Shown in pieces: positions 42,211-50,224 of a stretch of 64,000 nucleotides of DNA. The notes beneath the pieces were generated by a model that saw only the letters and a program-made list of their open reading frames with translations, was not told the DNA's origin and did not search any database. The first letter of the stretch is position 1, and every line of letters begins with the position of its first letter. A program made the position numbers and the translations under genes. The stretch lies in assembly GCA_937898715.1 (NCBI GenBank), contig CALEKA010000058.1, positions 8,205 to 72,204 on the forward strand, read 5' to 3'. This stretch comes from an uncultured Prevotella sp. (lineage in GTDB: Bacteria > Bacteroidota > Bacteroidia > Bacteroidales > Bacteroidaceae).

Positions 42211-43173
42211 ATGTCTACATCACCGCGCACACACCATATACTCTTAGGCGTAGAAGCCTGCACGCTGCTCTATACGCTTTTCACCTCCGTGCTAATCCTC
42301 CTCTTCTGGCAGCGCATGAATGCTCCACAGCAGTTGCTCGAGGGTCGCGCCTTCGTGTTAGTGGTCACGGCAGTGCTATGGGGCTTCAGCCGATTGCGCC
42401 CCAATAAGTACATCTTATTGTTGCGCTACATCTTTCCGCTCACGCTCTTAGGCTATTGGTATCCCGACACGTATGAGTTTTGTCAGTTGTTTCCCAATCT
42501 CGACCATGTGTTCGCAGCAGCCGATGCCGCCCTCTTCGGGTGTCAACCCTCTATCACGTTTGCTCAGTGGTTGCCTCAGAAGCTTTGGAGCGAACTCTTC
42601 CATATGGGCTATTTTGCCTACTATCCGCTCATAGCTCTCACTGTGCTTGCTCCGCTTTTTGGCAGAAAAGAGCAATTTTCGCGTACGGCATACGTCGTGC
42701 TCGCCAGCTTCTTTCTCTATTACTTGATCTATCTCTTCCTGCCCGTGGCAGGACCGCAATATTACTTCCATGCCGTGGGACAAGAAGTGATTCAGAGCGG
42801 TCACTTTCCCCATCTGGGCGACTACTTCCGCTATCATACAGAACTCGCTATCTCGCCGGGTCCCGATGGATTCTTCCGCAATCTGGTAGAAGCCACACAG
42901 CAGTCGGGCGAACGTCCTACAGCGGCCTTCCCATCGAGCCATGTGGGTATGAGCACCGTGCTCATGCTGCTGCTTTGGCGTGGTCGACGTGCGCTCTTCT
43001 TCTGCGCACTGCCGTTCTACTTCTTCCTGTGCTGTGCCACCGTCTACATCCAGGCTCACTACTTGGTCGACGTCTTTGGTGGACTCGTCACAGCCGTCGT
43101 ATTTTATGCTTTCACCAACTGGCTCTTCGACCGCTACGCAATGTGGCTTCAGCGTTATGATCAGAAACCATAA
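42211..43173 (+). CDS. PAP2-family membrane phosphatase/transferase
   Basis: 320 residues with about six membrane helices. The PAP2 active site is visible late in the chain: RPTAAFPSSHVGMS (motif with SSH) and YIQAHYLVDVFGG (H and D of motif 3). This long form with extra N-terminal helices resembles the inositolphosphotransferase/Aur1-like branch, which acts on sphingolipid-type or polyprenyl substrates. The function is not settled. It is 106 bases after the epimerase gene. Confidence 0.85.
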   Translation: MSTSPRTHHILLGVEACTLLYTLFTSVLILLFWQRMNAPQQLLEGRAFVLVVTAVLWGFSRLRPNKYILLLRYIFPLTLLGYWYPDTYEFCQLFPNLDHVFAAADAALFGCQPSITFAQWLPQKLWSELFHMGYFAYYPLIALTVLAPLFGRKEQFSRTAYVVLASFFLYYLIYLFLPVAGPQYYFHAVGQEVIQSGHFPHLGDYFRYHTELAISPGPDGFFRNLVEATQQSGERPTAAFPSSHVGMSTVLMLLLWRGRRALFFCALPFYFFLCCATVYIQAHYLVDVFGGLVTAVVFYAFTNWLFDRYAMWLQRYDQKP

Positions 43174-43175
43174 CA

Positions 43176-43250
43176 TAATAAAGTATTAAGTATAAAGTAT
43201 TAAGTATTACATTCTCGTGGAATGTACGATAATAAGTAATACATTATTGC
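43176..43250. repeat. 7-bp-family tandem repeat
   Basis: AAGTATTAAGTATAAAG blocks ending TTACATTCTC, then a single AATAAGTAATACATT. They separate the PAP2 and peptidase genes. Confidence 0.8.
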
Positions 43251-43282
43251 TTTAACATCGAAATTTCTAACAACATACGAAC

Positions 43283-44695
43283 ATGATAAAACCCTTACTT
43301 ACCTTACTCCTCTGCGCGTCGGCCATAGTCATGAACGCCCAGACCTCGACTTCGGTGGGCAAAGGCGGCATTACAGCCGACATGCTGCAGCAGATGCGCA
43401 AAGCGCATCCCACTACCACTGCCGACCGCGCGCTGCGCAATGCCTTAGCTGGCACAAGCATCAATCAACTCGCTACGCAAGCCAACAATCCCGATGCCAC
43501 CGACCGCCACTTCAGCAACGAGGTGCCCTCGAAGGGTATCACCGACCAAAAGAGTTCGGGGCGCTGCTGGCTCTTCACGGGGCTCAACGTGATGCGTGCT
43601 CAGATGATAAAGCAGTACGGACTGGGCGATTTCCAATTCTCGCAGAGCTACTGCTTCTTCTACGATCAGCTGGAGAAGTCGAACCTCTTCCTGCAAGCCG
43701 TGATAGACAATGCGAAGAAGCCTATGAGCGATCAGCTCAACGATTGGCTCTTCAAGAATCCGCTATCCGATGGTGGAACGTTCTGCGGCGTGATCGATGT
43801 GGTGAGCAAGTATGGCCTTGTGCCTGCCGACGTAATGCCCGAATCGTACAATGCCAACAACACTTCGCGCATGGCAAGCATCCTCAGCCTCAAGCTTCGC
43901 GAATATGGCCTTACTCTGCGTAAACTCTCTGCTGCAGGTAAGAAGACTGCCGACCTTGAGAAGAAGAAAGTAGAGATGCTCGGCACCATCTATCACATCC
44001 TGACCATCTGTCTGGGCGAACCTGTGCAGCAATTTACGTGGACCCTGCGCGATGCCAGTGGCAAGGCTCTGGGCGAGACGAAGACCTACACTCCGCAAGA
44101 TTTTTATAAGCAATACGTGGGCAAGGATTTGAAGAACACTTACGTGATGGTGATGAACGACCCCTCGCGTCCGTATCATAAGACCTACACCATCGACATG
44201 GACCGCCACTCTTACGACGGCATGCAGTGGACCTACCTCAACCTTCCTATGGACGAGATCAAGCCCTTGGCAATAGCTTCTATTAAGGACAGCACGATGA
44301 TGTACTTCTCATGCGATGTGGGCAAGTATCTCGACTCCAAGACGGGTGTACTCTCGCTGAAGAACTACGACTATCAATCGCTCTTCGATACGCAGTTTCC
44401 TATGAACAAAGCAGAGCGCATTCAGACCTTCGCATCGGCTTCGAGCCATGCCATGACGCTCATGGCGGTCGACCTCGATGCGCAGGGTAAGCCCACAAAA
44501 TGGATGGTGGAGAATTCTTGGGGTGCATCCTCGGGCTATAATGGCCACTTGATTATGACCGACGAATGGTTTGACGAATACATGTTCCGCCTCGTGGTGG
44601 ACAAGAAATATGTGCCCGCTCAGACTCTCGAACTCCTCAAGCAGACGCCCACAAAGCTCCCCGCTTGGGATCCTCTATTCGCTGGCGAAGAGTAA
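43283..44695 (+). CDS. pepC: Exported C1-family cysteine peptidase (bleomycin hydrolase/aminopeptidase C)
   Basis: 470 residues. A signal peptide ends near NAQ (20). The papain-type triad is visible: Cys95 in KSSGRCWLFTG, His in SASSHAMTLMAVD and Asn in VENSWGASSGY, all with the spacing of the PepC/bleomycin hydrolase family (about 440-450 residues plus signal peptide). The usual family member is cytosolic; export here indicates a periplasmic or secreted oligopeptidase. No T9SS C-terminal domain is present. It stands alone between repeat DNA and the tRNA gene. Confidence 0.93.
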   Translation: MIKPLLTLLLCASAIVMNAQTSTSVGKGGITADMLQQMRKAHPTTTADRALRNALAGTSINQLATQANNPDATDRHFSNEVPSKGITDQKSSGRCWLFTGLNVMRAQMIKQYGLGDFQFSQSYCFFYDQLEKSNLFLQAVIDNAKKPMSDQLNDWLFKNPLSDGGTFCGVIDVVSKYGLVPADVMPESYNANNTSRMASILSLKLREYGLTLRKLSAAGKKTADLEKKKVEMLGTIYHILTICLGEPVQQFTWTLRDASGKALGETKTYTPQDFYKQYVGKDLKNTYVMVMNDPSRPYHKTYTIDMDRHSYDGMQWTYLNLPMDEIKPLAIASIKDSTMMYFSCDVGKYLDSKTGVLSLKNYDYQSLFDTQFPMNKAERIQTFASASSHAMTLMAVDLDAQGKPTKWMVENSWGASSGYNGHLIMTDEWFDEYMFRLVVDKKYVPAQTLELLKQTPTKLPAWDPLFAGEE

Positions 44696-44788
44696 ACATT
44701 ACCTATCTCTGCTAAGAGAATAAGCCACAAAAGCGAAGAAAAATAGAAAAAAAGCACCATATCGCTTGCTCATATTGTCAGAAAAGCG

Positions 44789-44796
44789 TACTTTTG
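44789..44796 (+). promoter_or_regulatory. tRNA-Pro promoter, -7 box TACTTTTG
   Basis: Exact TAnnTTTG match 12 bases before the tRNA 5' end. Confidence 0.65.
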
Positions 44797-44807
44797 CACT
44801 CGCAATT

Positions 44808-44882
44808 CGGGGTGTAGCTCAGCCCGGTTAGAGTACGCGTCTGGGGGGCGTGTGGTCGCTGGTTCGAATCCAGTCACCCCGA
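44808..44882 (+). tRNA. tRNA-Pro (GGG)
   Basis: Acceptor stem CGGGGTG/CACCCCG, D stem GCTC/GAGT, anticodon stem CGCGT/GCGTG with loop CTGGGGG (anticodon GGG at 44843-44845), T arm GCTGG-TTCGAAT-CCAGT and discriminator A at 44882. No CCA is encoded. Confidence 0.97.
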
Positions 44883-44891
44883 CTGAATTGT

Positions 44892-44930
44892 AAAGCCGCA
44901 AACTATTCACGTAGTTTGCGGCTTTTTCTG
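44892..44930 (+). terminator. tRNA terminator
   Basis: AAAGCCGCAAACTA pairs with TAGTTTGCGGCTTT around a six-base loop, ending in a T run. Confidence 0.9.
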
Positions 44931-44962
44931 TAACATTTAGTGAATAACTCCGCAAGAAAAGT

Positions 44963-44970
44963 TAACTTTG
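44963..44970 (+). promoter_or_regulatory. btuB-btuG operon promoter, -7 box TAACTTTG
   Basis: Exact TAnnTTTG match, placing transcript start near 44977, at the beginning of the riboswitch. Confidence 0.65.
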
Positions 44971-44976
44971 CACCCG

Positions 44977-45155
44977 CAACGGATTAGGGAAACGAGTGAG
45001 AGTCTCGTGCAGTCCCGCTGCTGTATGTCCCATCCAAACGTTGCCGCTCACAATTGGCCACTGTTTCGGAACGCCCATTCATCACGATTCTGAAGCGGGA
45101 AGGCGAGTGGCAAAGGGGAAAAGCCAGAATACCTGCCGTTGCCAGGCATGCCTAT
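44977..45155 (+). ncRNA. Cobalamin riboswitch
   Basis: Shows the conserved B12-aptamer segments in order: GGGAAACGAGTGAGAGTCTC, CAGTCCCGCTGCTGTA, then GAAGCGGGAAGGCGAGTGGC and the B12 box AGCCAGAATACCTGCC (45122-45137). It sits in the leader of a TonB-dependent receptor gene. The expected action is to shut off expression when adenosyl- or other cobalamin is bound. The region between the aptamer and ATG 45296 is about 140 bases. Confidence 0.95.
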
Positions 45156-45295
45156 AAATATTAATATAAGGAATGCTGGAGCCGTTTGTCTGTTCCCGAG
45201 GAGGAAAGGCAAACATCCATGTAAGGAGAACAACAGCGTGGAGCAAAAGCTTCGACTTCGTAATCTCCGAACTCTAAAAATAACTTACAACTCTT

Positions 45296-47260
45296 ATGTT
45301 GCTGTTCGTTGCTATGCTGCTTGGCGTAGCCGCTCACCCCACTACACCCGATACGCTGGGTACTGCCGAAGTCACAGCCGCAAGGCGCGTGGCAGGCATC
45401 AGCACACCCGTATCCGTGCAACGGATTGACTCCGCAGCCTTCACCATGCGCGGCATTACCGACATGGGCGATGCGCTGAGGCGCTTCTCAGGCGTCAACC
45501 TCCGCGACTATGGCGGAGCGGGCGGACTCAAGACCGTGAGCGTACGTGGGCTTGGTGCCGGACATACCGCCGTAAGCTACGACGGACTCTGCGTCAGCGA
45601 TAGCCGACAGGGCGAGATCGACCTGGGGCAGTTTGCGGTAGAGAATCTCGGCAGTATCGAACTGCAGGTGCTCGACCAAGCGGCCCTGCTCTGTCCCGTG
45701 CGCCAACTCGCATCGGCCGTAGTAAGCCTCTCCACGAGAGGCACGATGCCTGCCGACCGCCGATGGCACGGCACGCTTGAGGGGCAGCAAGGAGCCTTTG
45801 GCATGTGGTCGCCCTGCGTGGGGCTGAGCAAGAGGGTGAGAGAGCGAAGCTATGTGGGCATGCAGGCTCGCTACTTCTTTGCCGACAACGACTATCCTTT
45901 CACCGTAATCAATGGTAGTGCCACCACCCACTGGAAGCGTGAGAATAGCCGCATGCAGAGCGTCACCTCCGAACTCAACTGGACGCTACTTACGGGTAAG
46001 AGCGGAAGCATTCGGTCGAAAGTATATTTCCACCACAACTATCGTCACCTGCCCGGCATGGTCCACTACTACGTGAATGGCAGCAACGAGCGCTTGCTCG
46101 AACAGACCGCCTTCGCCCAGAGCCGATGGCAGCAGCGGTGGGGACGGTGGGAAGCATTCGTTGCCGGTAAGTACAACTGGCAGACGAGCCAATACTCCGA
46201 CGTCGGTGCGGGCTATCCCGGCGGCCACCTTGACCAGAACTATTGGCAACGCGAGGCCTACCTCACAATGGGCGCGTCCTACGACGTGCTCCCATGGTTT
46301 CGAGCAGCCTATGCTACCGACTATGCGCACGCTTCGCTCAATAGCAACCTCCGCACCGACAACCACGTGAATCGCGACTCGTGGCTGCAAAGCCTCTCGC
46401 TACAGCTCCATACCAACCGCGTGCAACTCACCGCGCGAGCCCAGATGCACAGCTATTGGAATCAGACCGAGGGTGGAGCCTCCTCAGCTCGCGATGCACA
46501 GCGCTTGTTGCCCTCAGTCACGGCATCGGTACTGGTGCTCCGCAACCCATTTGCGCTCTACGTGCGTGGCGGCTACAAGGAGTCCTTCCGTATGCCCACA
46601 TTCACCGAGAGCTACTATTACCATCAAGGCTCCACCAATCTTAAGCCCGAACTCACGCGCCAACTTTCTCTCGGCCTTACGCTTCGGTCGGCTCCCGCCC
46701 CTTGGCTTCCCTTGCTTGCGCTCACAGCCGATGGCTACTACAACCGCGTGAGAGATCGCATTGTGAGCATCCCCATCAACCTCTTTCTTTGGAAGACCGC
46801 CAATCTGGGCGATGTGCGCACCGCAGGGATCGATCTCACGCTCCAGTCGATCTTCAAGCCAGCACAGCGCCATAGCATATTGCTCAGTGCCAACTATTCC
46901 CTCACCCATTGCACCGACCACACCTCGCCCAGCTCCAGCAGTTGGCACAAACAGTTGGCATATACCCCCGTGCATAGCGGCAGCGTATCGCTGACGTGGG
47001 ACGATCCTTGGCTATCTCTCGTGGTGCACGGCACCTACGCCTCCAAGCGTTGGAACACCCACAATCATCTGCCCACCACCGACCTGCCCGCCTACAGCGA
47101 ATGGGGCATGGCAGCCTACCATACGTTTGCCTTGCGCCGTGGACAGACGCTCACGCTCCGAGCTGACCTGCAAAACGCTTTCGATGAGCGCTACGAAGTG
47201 ATACGCCGTTACCCCATGCCCGGAAGAGCCTATAAGCTAAGTCTGAAATATCAATTTTAA
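45296..47260 (+). CDS. btuB: TonB-dependent cobalamin receptor
   Basis: 654 residues. A short signal peptide (MLLFVAMLLGVAA) is followed by the plug domain (GTAEVTAARRVAGISTPVSVQ, then GVNLRDYGGAGGLKTVSVRGLG) and a beta-barrel that ends MPGRAYKLSLKYQF with the terminal aromatic. The gene lies directly under a cobalamin riboswitch and is followed by btuG, so it is the outer-membrane B12 importer driven by TonB. It is somewhat longer than E. coli BtuB. The two genes are separated by 33 bases and certainly form an operon. Confidence 0.93.
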   Translation: MLLFVAMLLGVAAHPTTPDTLGTAEVTAARRVAGISTPVSVQRIDSAAFTMRGITDMGDALRRFSGVNLRDYGGAGGLKTVSVRGLGAGHTAVSYDGLCVSDSRQGEIDLGQFAVENLGSIELQVLDQAALLCPVRQLASAVVSLSTRGTMPADRRWHGTLEGQQGAFGMWSPCVGLSKRVRERSYVGMQARYFFADNDYPFTVINGSATTHWKRENSRMQSVTSELNWTLLTGKSGSIRSKVYFHHNYRHLPGMVHYYVNGSNERLLEQTAFAQSRWQQRWGRWEAFVAGKYNWQTSQYSDVGAGYPGGHLDQNYWQREAYLTMGASYDVLPWFRAAYATDYAHASLNSNLRTDNHVNRDSWLQSLSLQLHTNRVQLTARAQMHSYWNQTEGGASSARDAQRLLPSVTASVLVLRNPFALYVRGGYKESFRMPTFTESYYYHQGSTNLKPELTRQLSLGLTLRSAPAPWLPLLALTADGYYNRVRDRIVSIPINLFLWKTANLGDVRTAGIDLTLQSIFKPAQRHSILLSANYSLTHCTDHTSPSSSSWHKQLAYTPVHSGSVSLTWDDPWLSLVVHGTYASKRWNTHNHLPTTDLPAYSEWGMAAYHTFALRRGQTLTLRADLQNAFDERYEVIRRYPMPGRAYKLSLKYQF

Positions 47261-47293
47261 TCATCTCATATATATAAAAACGTTACAGCAGTT

Positions 47294-48475
47294 ATGAACA
47301 TTACCCAATCACTGAAGTTGGCAGCCCTTGCGCTGCTCGTCACCGTGGGATTCACCGCTTGTTCGGAAGACGATCCTACTCCCACTCCCGATCCCACTCC
47401 CGATCCCGTAGCTCCCGCGCGTGGAGAAGGTGGTTTCTTCGTGCTCTGTCAGGGCAACCAAGGCCAGCTCGATGGCACCTTGGACTACTTTAGCACCGAC
47501 GACCAAAGCAACCGCGTACCGAACATATTCACTTTTGTCAACGACAAGAGCCTTGGCGATACACCCCAGCGCCCCGTGCTCTACGGCTCAAAGCTTTATA
47601 TCCCCATGTTTACGGAGAAGAAAGTATGGGTAGTAGATACTAAGACCATGCAGGTAGTGGCAGAAGTGGCTAAGCCCAATGCCAACGCAGGCGATGCTTC
47701 AGAAGGCCCCGAAGCCGTATGTGGCGACCAGGGCTACGTATACATAGCCTACAACGATGGCACCGTGACGCGTATGGACACCACCGCCTACGAGCAGTCT
47801 GCTCCTATCCAAGTAGGTCCCAACCCCACCGATATCGCAGCCTACGAAGGCAAGGTCTACGTGTCTATCAGCGATGGCTACAACTATGCTAATGGCTATC
47901 AAAACGGCTTCAAGGTGGTCAAGATTGATGGCGCTACTTATACCGTTGAGAAGTCTATCACCGTGGGCATGAACCCCGGACAGCTGGCCATCGACAATCA
48001 AGGCAACGTGTTCGTAGTATGCCGTGGCGACTACGGCGCAACACCCTCTGCCGTATGGGCCATCACCTCTGCCGACGAAGCATCCGAACTGGGCGAAGGC
48101 AGCATGATAGCCATCGACAATCAGAACCGCACATCGCGCGCTACGGGCAGTGTATCTCCGCTCTACGTGCTCAACGTATCGACCGACTACAGCAACTGGC
48201 CCTCGGTGACCAACGTCATCAAGAGCTACGTGTACAACTCCCTCACGCGTGAGAAGGTCTCTGAGAATTTCCTCGACGCCAACAACTTGCCCATCAATCC
48301 TACGGGCATCATGGATATCAATCCCTCTACGGGCGAGATCTACATCTGCTCCGACTCTTCGACCGGATCTGATGCCTACACCACTGATGGTAAGATCTAT
48401 ATCTACAGCGCTAATGGTCAGTTCAAAAAATCCCTCACCACCGGCGTTCACCCCTATGGCGTAGTATTTAGATAA
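47294..48475 (+). CDS. btuG: BtuG-like surface cobalamin-binding lipoprotein (DUF5074 beta-propeller)
   Basis: 393 residues. Lipobox GFTACSED with Cys23, followed by a Pro/Thr/Asp-rich linker (DPTPTPDPTPDP) that fits an outward-facing surface lipoprotein. The rest carries seven-bladed-propeller repeats (PRPVLYGSKLYIPM, GPEAVCGDQGYVYIAYN, NPTDIAAYEGKVYVS, NPGQLAIDNQGNVFVV). DUF5074 proteins next to btuB in Bacteroides are BtuG, which bind B12 tightly and pass it to BtuB. The linkage to the riboswitch operon makes this assignment strong. Confidence 0.9.
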   Translation: MNITQSLKLAALALLVTVGFTACSEDDPTPTPDPTPDPVAPARGEGGFFVLCQGNQGQLDGTLDYFSTDDQSNRVPNIFTFVNDKSLGDTPQRPVLYGSKLYIPMFTEKKVWVVDTKTMQVVAEVAKPNANAGDASEGPEAVCGDQGYVYIAYNDGTVTRMDTTAYEQSAPIQVGPNPTDIAAYEGKVYVSISDGYNYANGYQNGFKVVKIDGATYTVEKSITVGMNPGQLAIDNQGNVFVVCRGDYGATPSAVWAITSADEASELGEGSMIAIDNQNRTSRATGSVSPLYVLNVSTDYSNWPSVTNVIKSYVYNSLTREKVSENFLDANNLPINPTGIMDINPSTGEIYICSDSSTGSDAYTTDGKIYIYSANGQFKKSLTTGVHPYGVVFR

Positions 48476-48497
48476 ACGCTTTCCCTCCCCCCCTCTA

Positions 48498-48591
48498 CGT
48501 TTCGGGATAAGCCCGAAACGATATAAAATAGAAGTTCCGAGATATGTGCTCTTATCGCATGATGTGTAGGTGCCTATATCTCGGGACTTTT
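48498..48591 (+). terminator. Two hairpins after btuG
   Basis: CGTTTCGGG/CCCGAAACG (48498-48506/48512-48520) followed 12 bases later by a second stem AAGTTCCGAGATAT/ATATCTCGGGACTT (48532-48545/48576-48589), which has one wobble or mismatch and a TTTT end. Confidence 0.75.
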
Positions 48592-48648
48592 CGTTGCTGA
48601 GCAGCCTCCTTACTCTGTATCAAAGCCGTTTAGCAACTCAGGCAAGGT

Positions 48649-49761
48649 TTATGATTCTACCAAGGTGTAACTAGTACTTCGTCCCCTCTCGGCGGTAGGT
48701 TGTAAGATGCCTTTTTTGATAAGGTCGTTGATGTCGCGTGTGGCGGTGTCTTGCGAGCAGTGGTTTATTTTGTACCACTTTGATGAAGTGAGTTTCCCCT
48801 CAAAACCATCAAAGAGCATGTTGACAATCTTGCGTTGCCTATCGTTGATAGCGGTGATGTGGTGCTTTTGCCAAAATTGTAACTTGCGCACCACGTTCTC
48901 CGTTTTTAGGAGTGAGGATTGAATAGCTTGTTCGAGTGTTTGTAAGAACCATGCAATCCATTGCGTGACATCGCTGTCGGTATGTTGTGCATGCTCCAAT
49001 TCCTCATAGTAAGCTTTGCGATGGGTCAAAATTTCTGTGGACAGACTGTAGTATCGTTGTGAAGTTTGGTCGGCTCTCGAAAGTAATAGCTCGGTAAGAG
49101 TACGGCATATACGTCCGTTGCCATCATCAAAGGGGTGTATGCTCACAAACCATAGATGAGCGATAGCAGCCTTAATCACGGGGTCGAGAGGTTGAGTCGT
49201 ATTTATCCATCTTATAAACTGCTGCATCATATTTGGTATATCGTGACTTGGGGGAGCCTCGTAATGCACAATCTCTTTTCCCATAGCACCCGATACTACT
49301 TGCATGGGATCCTCTCCTTGCCGCCATTGTCCGACATCAATCTTGTAAAGTCCACTTCTTCCAGTAGGGAATAGGGCTGCGTGCCATGCAAAAAGGCGCT
49401 CGCTGCTAAGAGGCTTTTGGTAATGACTGATGGCATCTATCATGACTTCCACCACGCCTTCAATATAGTGATCCATAGTGGTCAATCCTTCGTACTTCAA
49501 GCCGAGTTGTTTAGCCACTGACGAACGAACGCTATCACGATTAAGATTTTCACCCTCTATCTTTGCAGAGTGGATAATTTCTTGCGATACAGCGTCAAGC
49601 ATAGATTCGCTTTTTGCCTCAAGTCCAAACATCGACACTCTGCCCAATAATTGCCCACGCAGCATATTCACTTTGGCCAATGATTGGCTAATAGCAGTGT
49701 TGTCCCATGTGAAGTGGGTCCAATTGGGCCTTTGCCAAATATATGTATGAGTGCTTATCAT
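48649..49761 (-). CDS. Fic-domain protein with N-terminal DUF4172 and C-terminal winged helix
   Basis: 370 residues. The Fic catalytic motif HPFDDGNGRI is at about 209-218, with the invariant His and the NGR. The inhibitory motif SAKIEG (65-70; [S/T]xxxE[G/N]) is in the N-terminal part, so the protein should be self-inhibited. The N-terminal WQRPNWTHFTWD sequence is DUF4172, and the C-terminus (KWYKINHCSQDTATRDINDLIKKG) is a winged-helix DNA-binding domain. Fic enzymes transfer AMP from ATP to protein targets. This type is common in accessory pockets of Bacteroidota. It lies beside the second ATPase on the opposite strand. Confidence 0.9.
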   Translation of the reverse strand: MISTHTYIWQRPNWTHFTWDNTAISQSLAKVNMLRGQLLGRVSMFGLEAKSESMLDAVSQEIIHSAKIEGENLNRDSVRSSVAKQLGLKYEGLTTMDHYIEGVVEVMIDAISHYQKPLSSERLFAWHAALFPTGRSGLYKIDVGQWRQGEDPMQVVSGAMGKEIVHYEAPPSHDIPNMMQQFIRWINTTQPLDPVIKAAIAHLWFVSIHPFDDGNGRICRTLTELLLSRADQTSQRYYSLSTEILTHRKAYYEELEHAQHTDSDVTQWIAWFLQTLEQAIQSSLLKTENVVRKLQFWQKHHITAINDRQRKIVNMLFDGFEGKLTSSKWYKINHCSQDTATRDINDLIKKGILQPTAERGRSTSYTLVES

Positions 49762-49949
49762 GTTGCTTCCGTGTTGAGTAGTTTACTTCTTTCTGGGTGC
49801 AAATATAGCTTTTAAAAGAATAAAACCGCGCATTTTGCGGAGATTATAAGGCTTATTCTCCGCAAAATGTGCGGAGAATAAACTAACGAAAGCTTGCCGT
49901 AGGGGTGTGAAAGGGGGCTTGTGCTGCTTCCATCGAATAATCCATCTCC

Positions 49950-50005
49950 GCACCCAACAAGTTCGGAAAAGTGTCAGTTTTGACACAAATCGGAAGTTGT
50001 TAGTG
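49950..50005 (+). repeat. First copy of a 56-bp repeat (CACCCAACAAGTTCGG type)
   Basis: Matches 50163-50218 at 53 of 56 positions, same orientation. The downstream copy forms the leader of the ATPase 2 gene. The 49762-50224 gap otherwise holds no gene. Confidence 0.92.
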
Positions 50006-50065
50006 CCATTCGGTGGGTGTTGAGGCTTTTTTAGAATGAAAAGTTCTACCGCTAATAGCTCCCCC

Positions 50066-50104
50066 TATATATCGTCGTCCGTGAAGCCATCTCACGTCGT
50101 GAAT
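50066..50104 (+). repeat. Left 39-bp direct repeat of the ATPase 2 unit
   Basis: TATATATCGTCGTCCGTGAAG and following bases are identical to 51566-51604. The two copies are exactly 1500 bases apart. The repeat includes an inverted CGTGA-TCACG pair. Confidence 0.95.
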
Positions 50105-50155
50105 TTTTCTGTGAAAATGCATATTCCAATAGCTTGCTATTTCCCCTGAAAAATC

Positions 50156-50163
50156 TACCTTTG
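50156..50163 (+). promoter_or_regulatory. ATPase 2 promoter, -7 box TACCTTTG
   Basis: Exact TAnnTTTG match. The transcript would begin in the downstream copy of the 56-bp repeat. The upstream copy is preceded by ATCTCCG instead of a matching -7 box. Confidence 0.6.
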
Positions 50164-50218
50164 CACCCAACAAGTTCGGAAAAGTGTTAGTTTTGGCACA
50201 AATCGGAAGTTATTAGTG
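50163..50218 (+). repeat. Second copy of the 56-bp repeat, leader of ATPase 2
   Basis: 53/56 identity to 49950-50005. It ends seven bases before the ATG at 50225. Confidence 0.92.
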
Positions 50219-50224
50219 TATGTT

